DNA of 64,000 bases from Palsa-89 sp963824345 (GTDB lineage Bacteria; Acidobacteriota; Terriglobia; Bryobacterales; Bryobacteraceae). Both the position numbers and the translations under genes were made by a program. Below, in pieces: positions 34,297-43,680 of the stretch; position 1 is the first letter of the stretch; each line of letters opens with the position of its first letter. The stretch covers positions 558,001-622,000 of the forward strand of contig CAWGOZ010000002.1 of assembly GCA_963824345.1 (NCBI GenBank), written 5' to 3'. Below the pieces are notes generated by a model, which ran no database searches, was not told the origin of the DNA, and was given only the letters and a program-made list of their open reading frames with translations.

Positions 34297-34343
34297 GAAC
34301 TGTGGAGTATATCAACCTCCACAGCCCATGCGCGCCAATCAGT

Positions 34344-37300
34344 TTAGAATACGAACTTCGCGCCGAGTTGAATAACGCGCGGGTTCACGCTGGTGGCGGT
34401 GATGTTCCCCTGCCCTGCCTCCAAAGCTTGCGGCAGGTAAGGCGCGGTGCCACCGTTTCCAGCGCCCGCCAGACTGTTGAACTGGGGATGATTCAAGAAA
34501 TTAAAGAACTCCCCCCGCAGTTGCAGACTGTATTTTTCGGTGATACGGATCTGCTTTCTGAGCGTGATGTCGAAATTGAACTGGCCTGGCCCCAGAAGGA
34601 TGCCCGGGCCCGAGTCTCCGAAAAGAGTGGCGCAGGTGGGACAAGCCTTTTGCGTCGTGACGGTCAGGCCGTTGGGTTCGATGGCCGGCGCCGGGCAGAA
34701 GGCGCTGGCGTTGAAGTAACCCGGCCCGCCGCTGTATCCTCCCAGGCGCGATTCGATGCCGCCAGGGGTCGCGATGTTCCCATAGGTCATTCCGGGGCAG
34801 AGTTGTGCGCGGCCGTATCCGCCGGCGGTGCTGGTGCCATTGGTTCCGTAAGCGGTGCCCGCGCCGCCATCGATGAAGGTAAGGGGCGTGCCGTCCTGAA
34901 TGGTGGTCACACCGGATATGTTCCACCCTTCCACCAATCTGCCGACCATCGCGTTGTGCTGGCCGCCGGACGGAATATCCCAGCTATAGTTGATGATAAA
35001 TCGCTGCGGCCGGTTGTAATACGATGGGCCCCACTGCTGATTCAGCGCACCCGCGTCGTTGCTGTTGGCTACGTCCGCGATGGTGTTGGTGAGCGACTTG
35101 CTCCAGGTATAGGCGCCCTGCAGCGTGATGCCGTGTGAATATTGTTTGCGGATGGTCATCTGCAGGCTGTTGTAGTTGGAGGTGCCGTCGAACGCGATTA
35201 CCTGTAGGCCAGCCGGAGCATAACCCACGTAGGGCGTGCGGAAAAAGACATTGGCAGTAGTCGTGGTGGTGAGCCCGTTCACCGGATCGGAGGCGTTCGC
35301 GATCAAGGCGGTATTGATGTTGTGATTGAAATCGATCAGGTTGATGCCGCTGGAACCCACATAGCCGACTTCCAACACCCAGCGGGGAGCGAATTCGTAC
35401 TGGATGTTCAGGTTATATTGCCTCACCAGCGGCGTATGGATGTCCGGGTCCAGATAGGGCACGCTCAAATTCGAGGTGCAGGAGTGCAAAATGGGCGTCG
35501 GGTTGGTCAGGCACGCCTGACTCGGATTGGAATAGCGCTGCGCGAAAACTCCCGGCGGAAGGTTCGGATACGGAGTCTGGATGGTGAAGGGCGCCGCAGC
35601 CGCGCCGGTATAGTCGAGCGTCTCAGCATACGGGTTCCCTTGCTCCACAGCGTGGACGAAGCGGTCGGCGCCGATGCGGTCATAGAAAACACCCACGCCT
35701 CCGCGGATCACCAGTTTGCTAGCCGCCTGGTATGCAAATCCCAGGCGCGGACCGAAATTACTCAGGGGCGGGTGATCTTTGATGGCTCCGGTGCCGCTGG
35801 TATTGATCAGCACGCCCGCGGGTGGCTGCGGGTAGTGGGACAAATAGTTACCGGCGGTCACCCAACCTTCGAAGTTGGCGGGAAGGCCCTGGGCGGAAGT
35901 GGGTACTTGCGAATTGGGCGCTAACTGGCTCGGCCAGGTGTTGGTGAGGTTGGCGTATTTCTCGCTGAACGTGCCGTCGTATTCCCAGCGAATTCCGGCG
36001 TTGACGGTCAGTTTCGAGCTGACCTTCCAGTCATCTTGCACAAACGCATTCGCATTCGGCAGGCGGTAGGCGTGGATGATACCCCCGGCGGCCGGAGGAC
36101 CGCTGGATACGCAATACAAGCATTGGAAAATATTGCCTGGATTGTTTGCCGCCAGCAAATTCGTAAAGCTTCCTAAGAACAACCATCCGCGCTCGAGTCC
36201 GGCGAAGTCCAAATTCCACTCGGTTCTCTCCATTTCGAAACCGGCTCGAATGGTGTGTCTGCCGTGCGACCAGGAGATTTGATCCTGCCATTGAAACTGA
36301 TTGGTGGGGCTGAACTGATTCTCCAGGAATCCGCCGGCGCCGAAACCGTTGATGAGGAAGGATAGCGGCGGGCCTTGGGTCTCGCTGGGAATGATCGGCG
36401 TGATCCCCAGATTTTGGGGTGTCCATCCGGCGGGCAGATCGTCCGAGGCTTGAGTGAACAGGCGCTGAAAAGACCCGCGCAGTTCGTTGACGAAAGTATT
36501 GGTCACGATGGTGGTCAGCCTCAGCACCGCGTTGGTGTTGGAGTATTGCAGGTCTTCCGGCGCCCCCGGGAGCGCTCCGCCGATGGGCGTGTTGAACTGA
36601 GCGGTTCGCGGATCCCGGCTGTAGAAAAACCGCATCGCCAGCGTGTTTTTCGGGTTGATTACGTAATCGCCATTTACTACACCTTGATTGGAATAGTACA
36701 AGGCCGGCTGATTGTAGCTAACCGGGCCAAAGGTGCTATTGGAGGGAAAATAATAGTTGCCATTCGCATCCGTCACTTGCAACATCTTCAAAGCAACCGG
36801 GCTCACCGAGGTAGAGCTGCAGGGAAGCACGCCGCCGGGAGGCCCGAAGGCAGGCAGATTGCAATTGCCGGCAATGAGCTGTGTCACGAAGGCCTGGGTG
36901 GTGCGCGGACCGGAGGGAATGACCGGATACAGATTGATGGACGAGTTACCGGCGGAGTTCACTCCATTCTTGGATCCGGTTCTCTCGTAACTGCCAAAGA
37001 TGAAGAGCTTGTCCTTCTTGATGGGTCCGCCCAAAACCCCGCCAAATTGGTTCTGGTTCAAAATTTGCTTGGGGCAGGATTGGCCCGCGTAGTCTAGCCG
37101 GCAGGTGTCGCGATTGTAGAAGAAATCGTTGGAGTCCAACACTGCGTTGCGCACGAACTCGAACGCGGTGCCGTGCAAGACGTTGGTGCCCGACTTGGTG
37201 ACGACGTTCACGTTTCCGCCGGGGTTGCGTCCGTAGGTAGCGTCGTACGTGGAAGTCTGGACCTTGAATTCCTGGATGGCATCCGGACTGGGGATGGCGA

Positions 37301-37973
37301 TGCCGACATAGATCCCGTTGTCGTTCGCGCTTCCGCTGCCGGCCATGCTCTGGATCGCCACGCCGTCCATCTGAAAATTGTTCTGTCCCGGCGTCATTCC
37401 ATTCACGCTGATATCCAGCGTGCCTTTACCGAACGATGTCGCGTTATTCACGCCCACGTTGGCGCCCGCTTCCAAACCGATGATCTGCGTGAAATTCCGG
37501 CTGGCCAGGGGGAGCTCGGTTACTTCCGTGCCGCCCACCACGGTACCGAGCGTGGAGCTGGAGGTCTGCAGCGTTTCCGCCGTGGCTTCGACAGTCACTT
37601 GTTCGGACTGCGCGCCGACTTCCAGCGTGCGATCCAGCGTGGGACTCTCGGTGACGTTGAGCACTACCGACCCGACCTCGGAGGTCTTGAACCCGGCCGC
37701 GGAAAAGCGAACCTTGTAACTGCCGGGCGGTAGCAAAGTAAATTTATACTGCCCGTCGCTCCCGGTAGTTGCGGTGCGAGGCTGATTGGTGTCGTTACTG
37801 GTGAGCGTGACGGTCACGTTCGGGATCGCAGCGCCCGATGGATCGGTGATAATTCCACTCAGTCCGGATGTTCCGGCCGATTGTGCCATCAGCATCGGCA
37901 CGGAAATAGAAAACAACAAGGTCAAAATCGCTACATAAGCGAGCCGCGAACAGAGCAGCGTCCTGGATTTCAT
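34344..37973 (-). CDS. TonB-dependent receptor with carboxypeptidase-regulatory domain (paralogue 1)
   Basis: This 1,209-aa outer-membrane protein of the Oar/CarboxypepD_reg type has a signal peptide, a beta-sandwich CarboxypepD_reg domain (SGIITDPSGAAIPNVTVTLT, GQYKFTLLPPGSYKV), a plug domain (FTQIIGLEAGANVGVN) and a long beta-barrel ending VIQLGAKFVF. Such receptors import large nutrients or oligosaccharides in Acidobacteria. The start at 37973 has AAGGAGAGGG upstream. It is a close duplicate of the next gene upstream on the same strand (38243-41878), most residues identical. No CAZyme lies beside it. Confidence 0.92.
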   Translation of the reverse strand: MKSRTLLCSRLAYVAILTLLFSISVPMLMAQSAGTSGLSGIITDPSGAAIPNVTVTLTSNDTNQPRTATTGSDGQYKFTLLPPGSYKVRFSAAGFKTSEVGSVVLNVTESPTLDRTLEVGAQSEQVTVEATAETLQTSSSTLGTVVGGTEVTELPLASRNFTQIIGLEAGANVGVNNATSFGKGTLDISVNGMTPGQNNFQMDGVAIQSMAGSGSANDNGIYVGIAIPSPDAIQEFKVQTSTYDATYGRNPGGNVNVVTKSGTNVLHGTAFEFVRNAVLDSNDFFYNRDTCRLDYAGQSCPKQILNQNQFGGVLGGPIKKDKLFIFGSYERTGSKNGVNSAGNSSINLYPVIPSGPRTTQAFVTQLIAGNCNLPAFGPPGGVLPCSSTSVSPVALKMLQVTDANGNYYFPSNSTFGPVSYNQPALYYSNQGVVNGDYVINPKNTLAMRFFYSRDPRTAQFNTPIGGALPGAPEDLQYSNTNAVLRLTTIVTNTFVNELRGSFQRLFTQASDDLPAGWTPQNLGITPIIPSETQGPPLSFLINGFGAGGFLENQFSPTNQFQWQDQISWSHGRHTIRAGFEMERTEWNLDFAGLERGWLFLGSFTNLLAANNPGNIFQCLYCVSSGPPAAGGIIHAYRLPNANAFVQDDWKVSSKLTVNAGIRWEYDGTFSEKYANLTNTWPSQLAPNSQVPTSAQGLPANFEGWVTAGNYLSHYPQPPAGVLINTSGTGAIKDHPPLSNFGPRLGFAYQAASKLVIRGGVGVFYDRIGADRFVHAVEQGNPYAETLDYTGAAAAPFTIQTPYPNLPPGVFAQRYSNPSQACLTNPTPILHSCTSNLSVPYLDPDIHTPLVRQYNLNIQYEFAPRWVLEVGYVGSSGINLIDFNHNINTALIANASDPVNGLTTTTTANVFFRTPYVGYAPAGLQVIAFDGTSNYNSLQMTIRKQYSHGITLQGAYTWSKSLTNTIADVANSNDAGALNQQWGPSYYNRPQRFIINYSWDIPSGGQHNAMVGRLVEGWNISGVTTIQDGTPLTFIDGGAGTAYGTNGTSTAGGYGRAQLCPGMTYGNIATPGGIESRLGGYSGGPGYFNASAFCPAPAIEPNGLTVTTQKACPTCATLFGDSGPGILLGPGQFNFDITLRKQIRITEKYSLQLRGEFFNFLNHPQFNSLAGAGNGGTAPYLPQALEAGQGNITATSVNPRVIQLGAKFVF

Positions 37974-38034
37974 CATCCCTCTCCTTGGTAAGTCCACCAA
38001 CACTGAGGGCCACAGGCAGCACTCGACTGTAAGC

Positions 38035-38079
38035 TTGCATGCAACCCCTCACCCACAACTATTCAAAGGGATTGTATGC
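38035..38079 (-). promoter_or_regulatory. Shared upstream element of TonB-receptor paralogue 1
   Basis: Upstream of the start there is a TTGCATGCAA palindrome (38035-38044) and, 19 bp further, CAAAGGGATTGTATGC (38064-38079). Read on the minus strand, the latter contains GCATACAAT, a possible -10 box. The same two blocks recur before the second receptor. The remaining 37974-38242 gap shows nothing else clear. Confidence 0.45.
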
Positions 38080-38242
38080 CGGAACTGTAGGTAAGGAGGA
38101 TCAAAACGTGAGCAAATTTCAATTGGAGGAATCGAGAGGCGTCAAGAAATCGGCAAAGGGGAGATAAAAGCCCGCTCCCTCACGGTCGCGGCTCAGTAGC
38201 GATGTCAGTCTACCGAGCCGCGCACGTAAGTAAGCGGGATGC

Positions 38243-41200
38243 TTAGAATATGAACTTCGCGCCGAGCTGGATAACGCGCGGGTTCACACTGGTGGAGGTG
38301 ATGGTCCCCTGCCCGGCAACCAAAGGCTGGGGTAAAGACGACAGCGTTCCACCCGTTCCCGAACTAGGATCGATACCGGAGAACTGCGGATGGTTAAAGA
38401 AGTTGAAGAACTCGCCGCGGATTTGCAGCGTGGTCCGTTCGGTGATCTTGGTGGCTTTGAGCACCGAAACATCGAAGTTGAATTGGCCCGGTCCCAGCAG
38501 GATGCCCTGCCCGGAGCTGCCAAACAGAGTAGCGCAGGTGGGACACGCGGCTTGCGTTGTGATCGTAGTGCCGTTCGGCTCGATGGCCGGCGCAGCGCAG
38601 AAGGCGCTGGCGTTGAAGTAGCCCGGACCGCCGCTATACCCTCCCAGGCGCGATTCGATGCCGCCGGGAGTCGCGATGTTCCCATAGGTCATTCCAGGGC
38701 AGAGCTGCGCGCGCCCGAAGCCGGACTGGGTACTGGTTCCGTTGGTTCCGTACGCGGTTCCCGCACCGCCGTCGATGAAGGTCATGGGCGAGCCGTCCTG
38801 AATGGTAGTCACACCGGAGAGCTGCCATCCTTCGGCCAGTTTGCCGAGGGCTCCATTGTGCTTGCCGAACGGAATATCCCAGCTGTAGTTGATGATAAAC
38901 CTCTGGGGGCGGTTGAAATACGACGGGCCATACTGCTGCTGGAGATTGCCCGAGTTGTTGCTGTTGGCCCCGTCAACGGTGAGGTCAGTCAGCGACTTGC
39001 TCCAGGTGTACGATCCCTGCAACGTCACGCCATGGGAGTATTGTTTACGGACCGTGACCTGCAGGCTGTTGTAGTTGGAAATACCATCGAAGGCCGTGGT
39101 CTGCAATCCGGCCGGCGCGTAGCCCGCGTAAGGCGTACGGAAAAAGACATTGGACGTGGTGGTGGTTGTCAGCCCATTGATGGGATTGGAGGCACTCGCG
39201 ATCAGAGCCGTGTTTATGTTGTGATTGTAATCCAGCAGGTTGATGCCATTGGAGCCAACATAGCCGGCTTCCAACACCCAGCGGGGAGCGAATTCGTACT
39301 GGAAGTTCAGGTTATACTGCCGCACTAAGGGCGTGTGAATTTCCGGGTCCAGGTATGGCACGCTCAAGTTCGAAGTGCAGCTTTTCAGGATGGGCAAGGA
39401 GTTTGCCAGGCAGGCCTGACTCGGATTTGAATAGCGTTGAGCAAAGGTACCCACTGCAAGGGTCGGGTACGGGTTTTGGATAGTGAAAGGCGCGGCGGCG
39501 GCACCGCTATAGTCGAGCGTCTCGGCATACGGGTTGCCTTGTTCAACTGCGTGGACGAATCGATCGGCTCCGATGCGGTCGTAGAAGAGTCCCACTCCGC
39601 CGCGGATCACCAGTTTGTTGCTGAGTTGGTAGGCAAATCCAACGCGGGGGGCGAAGTTACTGAGCGGCGGGTGATCTTGAATGGCTCCAGTGCCGCCGCT
39701 ATTAATGAGAACGCCGGCTGGCGGCTGGGGATAGTGAGCCAGATAATTCCCTGCGGTCACCCAACCTTCGTAATTCGCAGGAAGGCCCTGGGCAGAAGTC
39801 GGCACTTGGGAATTGGGAGCCAGTTGGCTAGGCCAAGTGTTGGTCAGGTTAGCGTATTTTTCAGTGAAGGTGCCGTCGTATTCCCAACGCACTCCCAAGT
39901 TCACCGTAAGTTTCGAACTGGCTTTCCAGTCGTCCTGAACGAAGGCGTTCATGTTTGGCAGGCGATAGGCGTGGATAATACCACCGGCTTGGGGAGCACC
40001 GCTCGCAACACAGTATAAGCACTGGAAAAGGTTGCCGGGGTTGTTGGCCGCCAGCAGGTTGGTGAAGCTGCCAATGAAGAGCCAGCCACGCTCCAGGCCG
40101 GCGAAATCCAGGTTCCACTCGGTTTTTTCCATCTCGAAGCCAGCCCGGATCGTGTGTCTTCCGCGCGACCAGGAAATTTGATCCTGCCATTGAAACTGGT
40201 TGGTCGGGCTGAACACCGGCTCGAGAAATCCGCCCGCGCCGAAACCGTTGATGAGGAAAGAGAGCGGCGGCCCCTGAGTCTGGCTGCCGATGATGGGGGT
40301 GATGCCTAGATTCTGAGGCGTCCAGCCGGCCGGCAGATCGTCCGACGATTTGGTGAACAGCCGCTGAAAAGATCCGCGAAGTTCGTTGACGAAAGTATTG
40401 GTGACAATGGTGGTCAGCTTCAACACGGCGTTGGTATTGGAATATTGCGAGAGCTCCGGGGCTCCCGGCAAAGCGCCGCCGATGGGGGTGTTGAACTGGG
40501 TGGTGCGCGGATCGGTACTGTAGAAAAACCGCATCGCCAGGGTGTTCTTCGGGTTGATCAGATAGTCGCTATTGACCAGGGTTTGCTTTTCCGAAAACAG
40601 GGCCGGCTGATTGAAGCTGAGCGGGCCGAACGTGGTGTTGGAGGGAAAATAATAACTGCCATTGGCATTGGTCACCTGCAACATTTTCAAAGCCACCGGG
40701 CTTACTGAGGTCGATGAGCATGGAAGCACACCGTTCGGTCCGGGAGGGCCGAAGGAGGGCAGTTCGCAATTACCGGCGATCAACGCGTTGACGAAGGCCT
40801 GGGTATTGCGCGGGCCATACGGAATAATCGGGTAGAGCGTGACGGCGGAATTGCCGGCCACGTTCACTCCGTTCTTGGATCCCGTTCCTTCATAGCTGCC
40901 GAAGATGAACAACTTGTCCTTCTTGATAGGACCGCCAATCACGCCGCCGTATTGGTTCTGATTCAATACCTGCTTGGGGCAGGATTGACCGGCGTAGGTG
41001 GTGCGGCAAACATCCCGATTGTAAAAGAAGTCGTTTGCGTCGAAAACCGCGTTGCGCACAAACTCAAATCCGGTGCCGTGCCAGTTGTTGGTGCCTGACT
41101 TGGTGACCACGTTTACGTTCCCACCAGGATTCCGTCCGTAGGTGGCGTCGTAGGTGGAAGTCTGGATCTTGAATTCCTGGATCGCGTCCGGACTGGGGAT

Positions 41201-41878
41201 GGCGATGCCGACATAGATGCCGTTGTCATTCGCGCTGCCGCTGCTGGCCATACTCTGCACGGCCACGCCATCCATCTGGAAATTGTTCTGCCCAGGCGTA
41301 TTCCCGTTCACGCTGATATCCAGCGTGCCTTTGCCAAACGATGTCGCATTGTTGACGCCGACATTGGCGCCGGCCGACAGGCCGATAATCTGGGTGAAGT
41401 TCCTATTCGCAAGAGGCAACTCGGTTACCGTGCTGCTTCCCACCACGGTGCCCAGCGTGGAACTTGAAGTTTCCAAGGTTTGGGCGGTGGCTTCCACGGT
41501 GACTTGTTCGGATTGGGCGCCGACCTCCAACGCGCGATCAAGCGTTGGACTCTCGGTTACATTCAGAGTGACGGAGCCGACCTCGGAGGTCTTAAAGCCG
41601 GACGCGGCAAAACGAACCCTGTAGCTACCGGGCGGGAGCAGCGTAAACTTGTACTGCCCATCAGCGCCGGTCGTTGCAGTGCGAGACTGGTTGGTATCGT
41701 TACTGGTTAGGCTGACGGTTACGCCCGGGATGGCGGCGCCCGAAGGATCGGTAATGGTCCCGCTGAGTCCGGATGTTCCAGCCGATTGTGCCAGCAGCAT
41801 CGGAACGGAAATTGAAAGCAACAAGGTCAAAATCGCTACATAAGCGAGCCGCGAACAGAGCAGCGTCCTGGAATTCAT
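38243..41878 (-). CDS. TonB-dependent receptor with carboxypeptidase-regulatory domain (paralogue 2)
   Basis: This 1,211-aa receptor is collinear over its whole length with paralogue 1. Long stretches are identical, such as the signal peptide core SRTLLCSRLAYVAILTLL and the plug region, and differences are scattered through the barrel. It has the same domain order (CarboxypepD_reg, plug, barrel) and ends QLGAKFIF. The start at 41878 is fixed by AAGGAG about 11 nt upstream. It lies upstream of paralogue 1 in transcription with 269 bp between. Each copy has its own upstream element, so the two may be transcribed separately. Confidence 0.92.
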   Translation of the reverse strand: MNSRTLLCSRLAYVAILTLLLSISVPMLLAQSAGTSGLSGTITDPSGAAIPGVTVSLTSNDTNQSRTATTGADGQYKFTLLPPGSYRVRFAASGFKTSEVGSVTLNVTESPTLDRALEVGAQSEQVTVEATAQTLETSSSTLGTVVGSSTVTELPLANRNFTQIIGLSAGANVGVNNATSFGKGTLDISVNGNTPGQNNFQMDGVAVQSMASSGSANDNGIYVGIAIPSPDAIQEFKIQTSTYDATYGRNPGGNVNVVTKSGTNNWHGTGFEFVRNAVFDANDFFYNRDVCRTTYAGQSCPKQVLNQNQYGGVIGGPIKKDKLFIFGSYEGTGSKNGVNVAGNSAVTLYPIIPYGPRNTQAFVNALIAGNCELPSFGPPGPNGVLPCSSTSVSPVALKMLQVTNANGSYYFPSNTTFGPLSFNQPALFSEKQTLVNSDYLINPKNTLAMRFFYSTDPRTTQFNTPIGGALPGAPELSQYSNTNAVLKLTTIVTNTFVNELRGSFQRLFTKSSDDLPAGWTPQNLGITPIIGSQTQGPPLSFLINGFGAGGFLEPVFSPTNQFQWQDQISWSRGRHTIRAGFEMEKTEWNLDFAGLERGWLFIGSFTNLLAANNPGNLFQCLYCVASGAPQAGGIIHAYRLPNMNAFVQDDWKASSKLTVNLGVRWEYDGTFTEKYANLTNTWPSQLAPNSQVPTSAQGLPANYEGWVTAGNYLAHYPQPPAGVLINSGGTGAIQDHPPLSNFAPRVGFAYQLSNKLVIRGGVGLFYDRIGADRFVHAVEQGNPYAETLDYSGAAAAPFTIQNPYPTLAVGTFAQRYSNPSQACLANSLPILKSCTSNLSVPYLDPEIHTPLVRQYNLNFQYEFAPRWVLEAGYVGSNGINLLDYNHNINTALIASASNPINGLTTTTTSNVFFRTPYAGYAPAGLQTTAFDGISNYNSLQVTVRKQYSHGVTLQGSYTWSKSLTDLTVDGANSNNSGNLQQQYGPSYFNRPQRFIINYSWDIPFGKHNGALGKLAEGWQLSGVTTIQDGSPMTFIDGGAGTAYGTNGTSTQSGFGRAQLCPGMTYGNIATPGGIESRLGGYSGGPGYFNASAFCAAPAIEPNGTTITTQAACPTCATLFGSSGQGILLGPGQFNFDVSVLKATKITERTTLQIRGEFFNFFNHPQFSGIDPSSGTGGTLSSLPQPLVAGQGTITSTSVNPRVIQLGAKFIF

Positions 41879-41998
41879 GTTCAAAACCTCTCCTTTGGTA
41901 AGCAACTTAACACTATAAGCTGCCTCTCAAGCGCCAAACGACGCATGAACCGGTCTAAGTTATTGTTTTTGAAGATCAGCAGGTGGTAACGAAGACCC

Positions 41999-42043
41999 TG
42001 CATGCAAAATCCAACCAAAGACCCGTTACAAGGGATTGTATGC
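41999..42043 (-). promoter_or_regulatory. Shared upstream element of TonB-receptor paralogue 2
   Basis: It contains a TGCATGCA palindrome (41999-42006) and, 22 bp on, CAAGGGATTGTATGC (42029-42043), the same pair of blocks seen before paralogue 1. Distance to the start is larger here (about 121 bp against 62 bp). Conservation across the duplication suggests a regulatory role rather than chance. The rest of the 507-bp gap (41879-42385) otherwise holds only the 42318-42342 hairpin. Confidence 0.45.
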
Positions 42044-42317
42044 TAAAATCGCTCCGATGACCGTCTAAACAGCGTCAAATTTAGACGGTGTGCGGAATTT
42101 GCTTGTCAACCCCAGGGACCGCGGACTAGCCGCTTGGAAAGGTGTTGTGGGTGGGCTGGTCTTAAAACAGGATTCACTGTCCGTGTTTTAGCGGGCCCTC
42201 CACCTAAAGCCGAACCGGTACCAGTCCGCTTCCCCGCACTTGGGTTTCAAGAATAAGTGCCTAGGAACCTGTGCAAGCGGATGGACTTGTGATATGATCC
42301 GCTAAACAGAAGTTAGG

Positions 42318-42342
42318 TGTGCGCCCCTAAGTAGGGCGCACA
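42318..42342. promoter_or_regulatory. Leader stem-loop before the winged-helix/TPR gene
   Basis: TGTGCGCCC (42318-42326) pairs perfectly with GGGCGCACA (42334-42342) around a seven-base loop, 44 bp before the ATG at 42386. There is no U-run, although an AAAA follows. It could be an mRNA leader structure for the regulator, or the end of an upstream transcript. Confidence 0.4.
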
Positions 42343-42385
42343 AAAGGTTCCTGGGGATGTTGGGATGTAACGGGAGGGGGCTGCC

Positions 42386-43654
42386 ATGGAGCAGATTACG
42401 TTCGGGCCTTTTCGGCTCGATACTGCAACGAAGTCGTTGCTAAGGGATGGCCGGGAGATCGAACTTCGCCCCCAGGCCTTTCAAGCCCTGCAAGCACTGA
42501 TTCACAACCGCGGCCGGTATGTCGGCTATGCGCAGATGATCAATCAGGCTTGGGATGGCAATCTCGTTTCCAAGCACACGGTAGCGGTCACAATCGGCGA
42601 AGTGAAGAAGAGCTTGGGTGAGTTTTTTCCCTGGATCAGCTACCGGCCCAAGCTGGGATACCGCCTGGAAGTTCCACATTCGGACGACCTGGTGAAACAA
42701 GGCTGGCACTTCTGGAACCGCCGCACGAGGGAAGGTTTCGAAAAGGCCCTGGACTGTTTTCAACAGGCGGCAATCCAGAATGCCTCGGATTTCCGAGCAT
42801 TCGAAGGCATTTCGCTGTGCTATTTGCTGTTAGGCACTTATGGAATGCGCATGCCACGCGAGATGTACAGCGGGTTCCTGCAAGCCCATAAGCGCGCCGT
42901 GGAACTGTGCGGGCTCACTCCGGAACGCCGCGCCGATCGCGCGCACGGCTTACACCTGTTCGAGCATAGATACGAAGAGGCTGAAGCGGAACTATTGCAA
43001 GCGCAGCGGGAAAGCCCGGACTCGCCGGAGGTGTACGTCCGGCTGACAGTACTTTATGTCACGCAAAACCGGCTGGACGAGGCTTTGAACATTTCGCTGG
43101 CAGCGCGGAACGCCCACTCGCTGTGGCCCACCGTTCCCGCCAACGAGATTTTGATCCGCTTCTGCCGGCGCGAGTACGAGGCTGGGATCGCATGCGGCAA
43201 GAAAGCGCTCGAGCTACATCCGTACCTTTATATAGGGCGGCTGTTTTATGGCGAAGTGCTGGAATACGGCGGCAAAGCCAGCGAGGCGCTGGAGCAGTAC
43301 CGCATGGCCAGCATTATGGCGCCGGACCTGTACTGGCTGCGCGCCTTTGAAGCCAAATGTGTGGCCAGAAGTGGAAATCGCAAGTGCGCCCAGAAGATGC
43401 TGGTAGAGCTCAACCAGATCCGCAAAACGCAATACGTGGACGCTTACTACATGGCCTTCCTTCAGGATGCGCTGGGCGATCGGGATCAGGCCTTTCAGGA
43501 ACTGGAACGCGCCTATCACGAAAAGTCGGTCGCCTTGTTAATGCTGGACGTTGATCCCAAAATGGACGGTTTGCGCGCGGATGCCCGGTTTGCGGGGCTG
43601 CGCGACAAGGTATTCGGGAGCAAGGACGTTGCCCCGCAGGCCGTTAGCGCGTAG
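42386..43654 (+). CDS. Winged-helix (Trans_reg_C) regulator with TPR repeats
   Basis: The 422-aa protein has an OmpR-type winged helix at the N-terminus (about residues 3-95: FGPFRLDTATKSLLRDGREI, LRPQAFQALQALIHNRGRYV, VSKHTVAVTIGEVKKSLGEF, SYRPKLGYRLEVP). It is followed by a TPR-like helical repeat region (about 110-400; EAEAELLQAQRESPDSPEVY, ALEQYRMASIMAPD). It has no receiver or transmembrane segment, so it is a soluble one-component regulator typical of Acidobacteria. A GGGAGGGGG site precedes the start. It lies upstream of hpaE and could control it. Confidence 0.82.
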   Translation: MEQITFGPFRLDTATKSLLRDGREIELRPQAFQALQALIHNRGRYVGYAQMINQAWDGNLVSKHTVAVTIGEVKKSLGEFFPWISYRPKLGYRLEVPHSDDLVKQGWHFWNRRTREGFEKALDCFQQAAIQNASDFRAFEGISLCYLLLGTYGMRMPREMYSGFLQAHKRAVELCGLTPERRADRAHGLHLFEHRYEEAEAELLQAQRESPDSPEVYVRLTVLYVTQNRLDEALNISLAARNAHSLWPTVPANEILIRFCRREYEAGIACGKKALELHPYLYIGRLFYGEVLEYGGKASEALEQYRMASIMAPDLYWLRAFEAKCVARSGNRKCAQKMLVELNQIRKTQYVDAYYMAFLQDALGDRDQAFQELERAYHEKSVALLMLDVDPKMDGLRADARFAGLRDKVFGSKDVAPQAVSA

Positions 43655-43680
43655 CGCGGCTCTATACTTTAAGTAGCAGC

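Noticed and set aside
34302..41843. Many long plus-strand ORFs antisense to the TonB receptors
   Set aside because: They recur in both paralogues only because the coding strand is conserved. They lack ribosome-binding sites and domain motifs.
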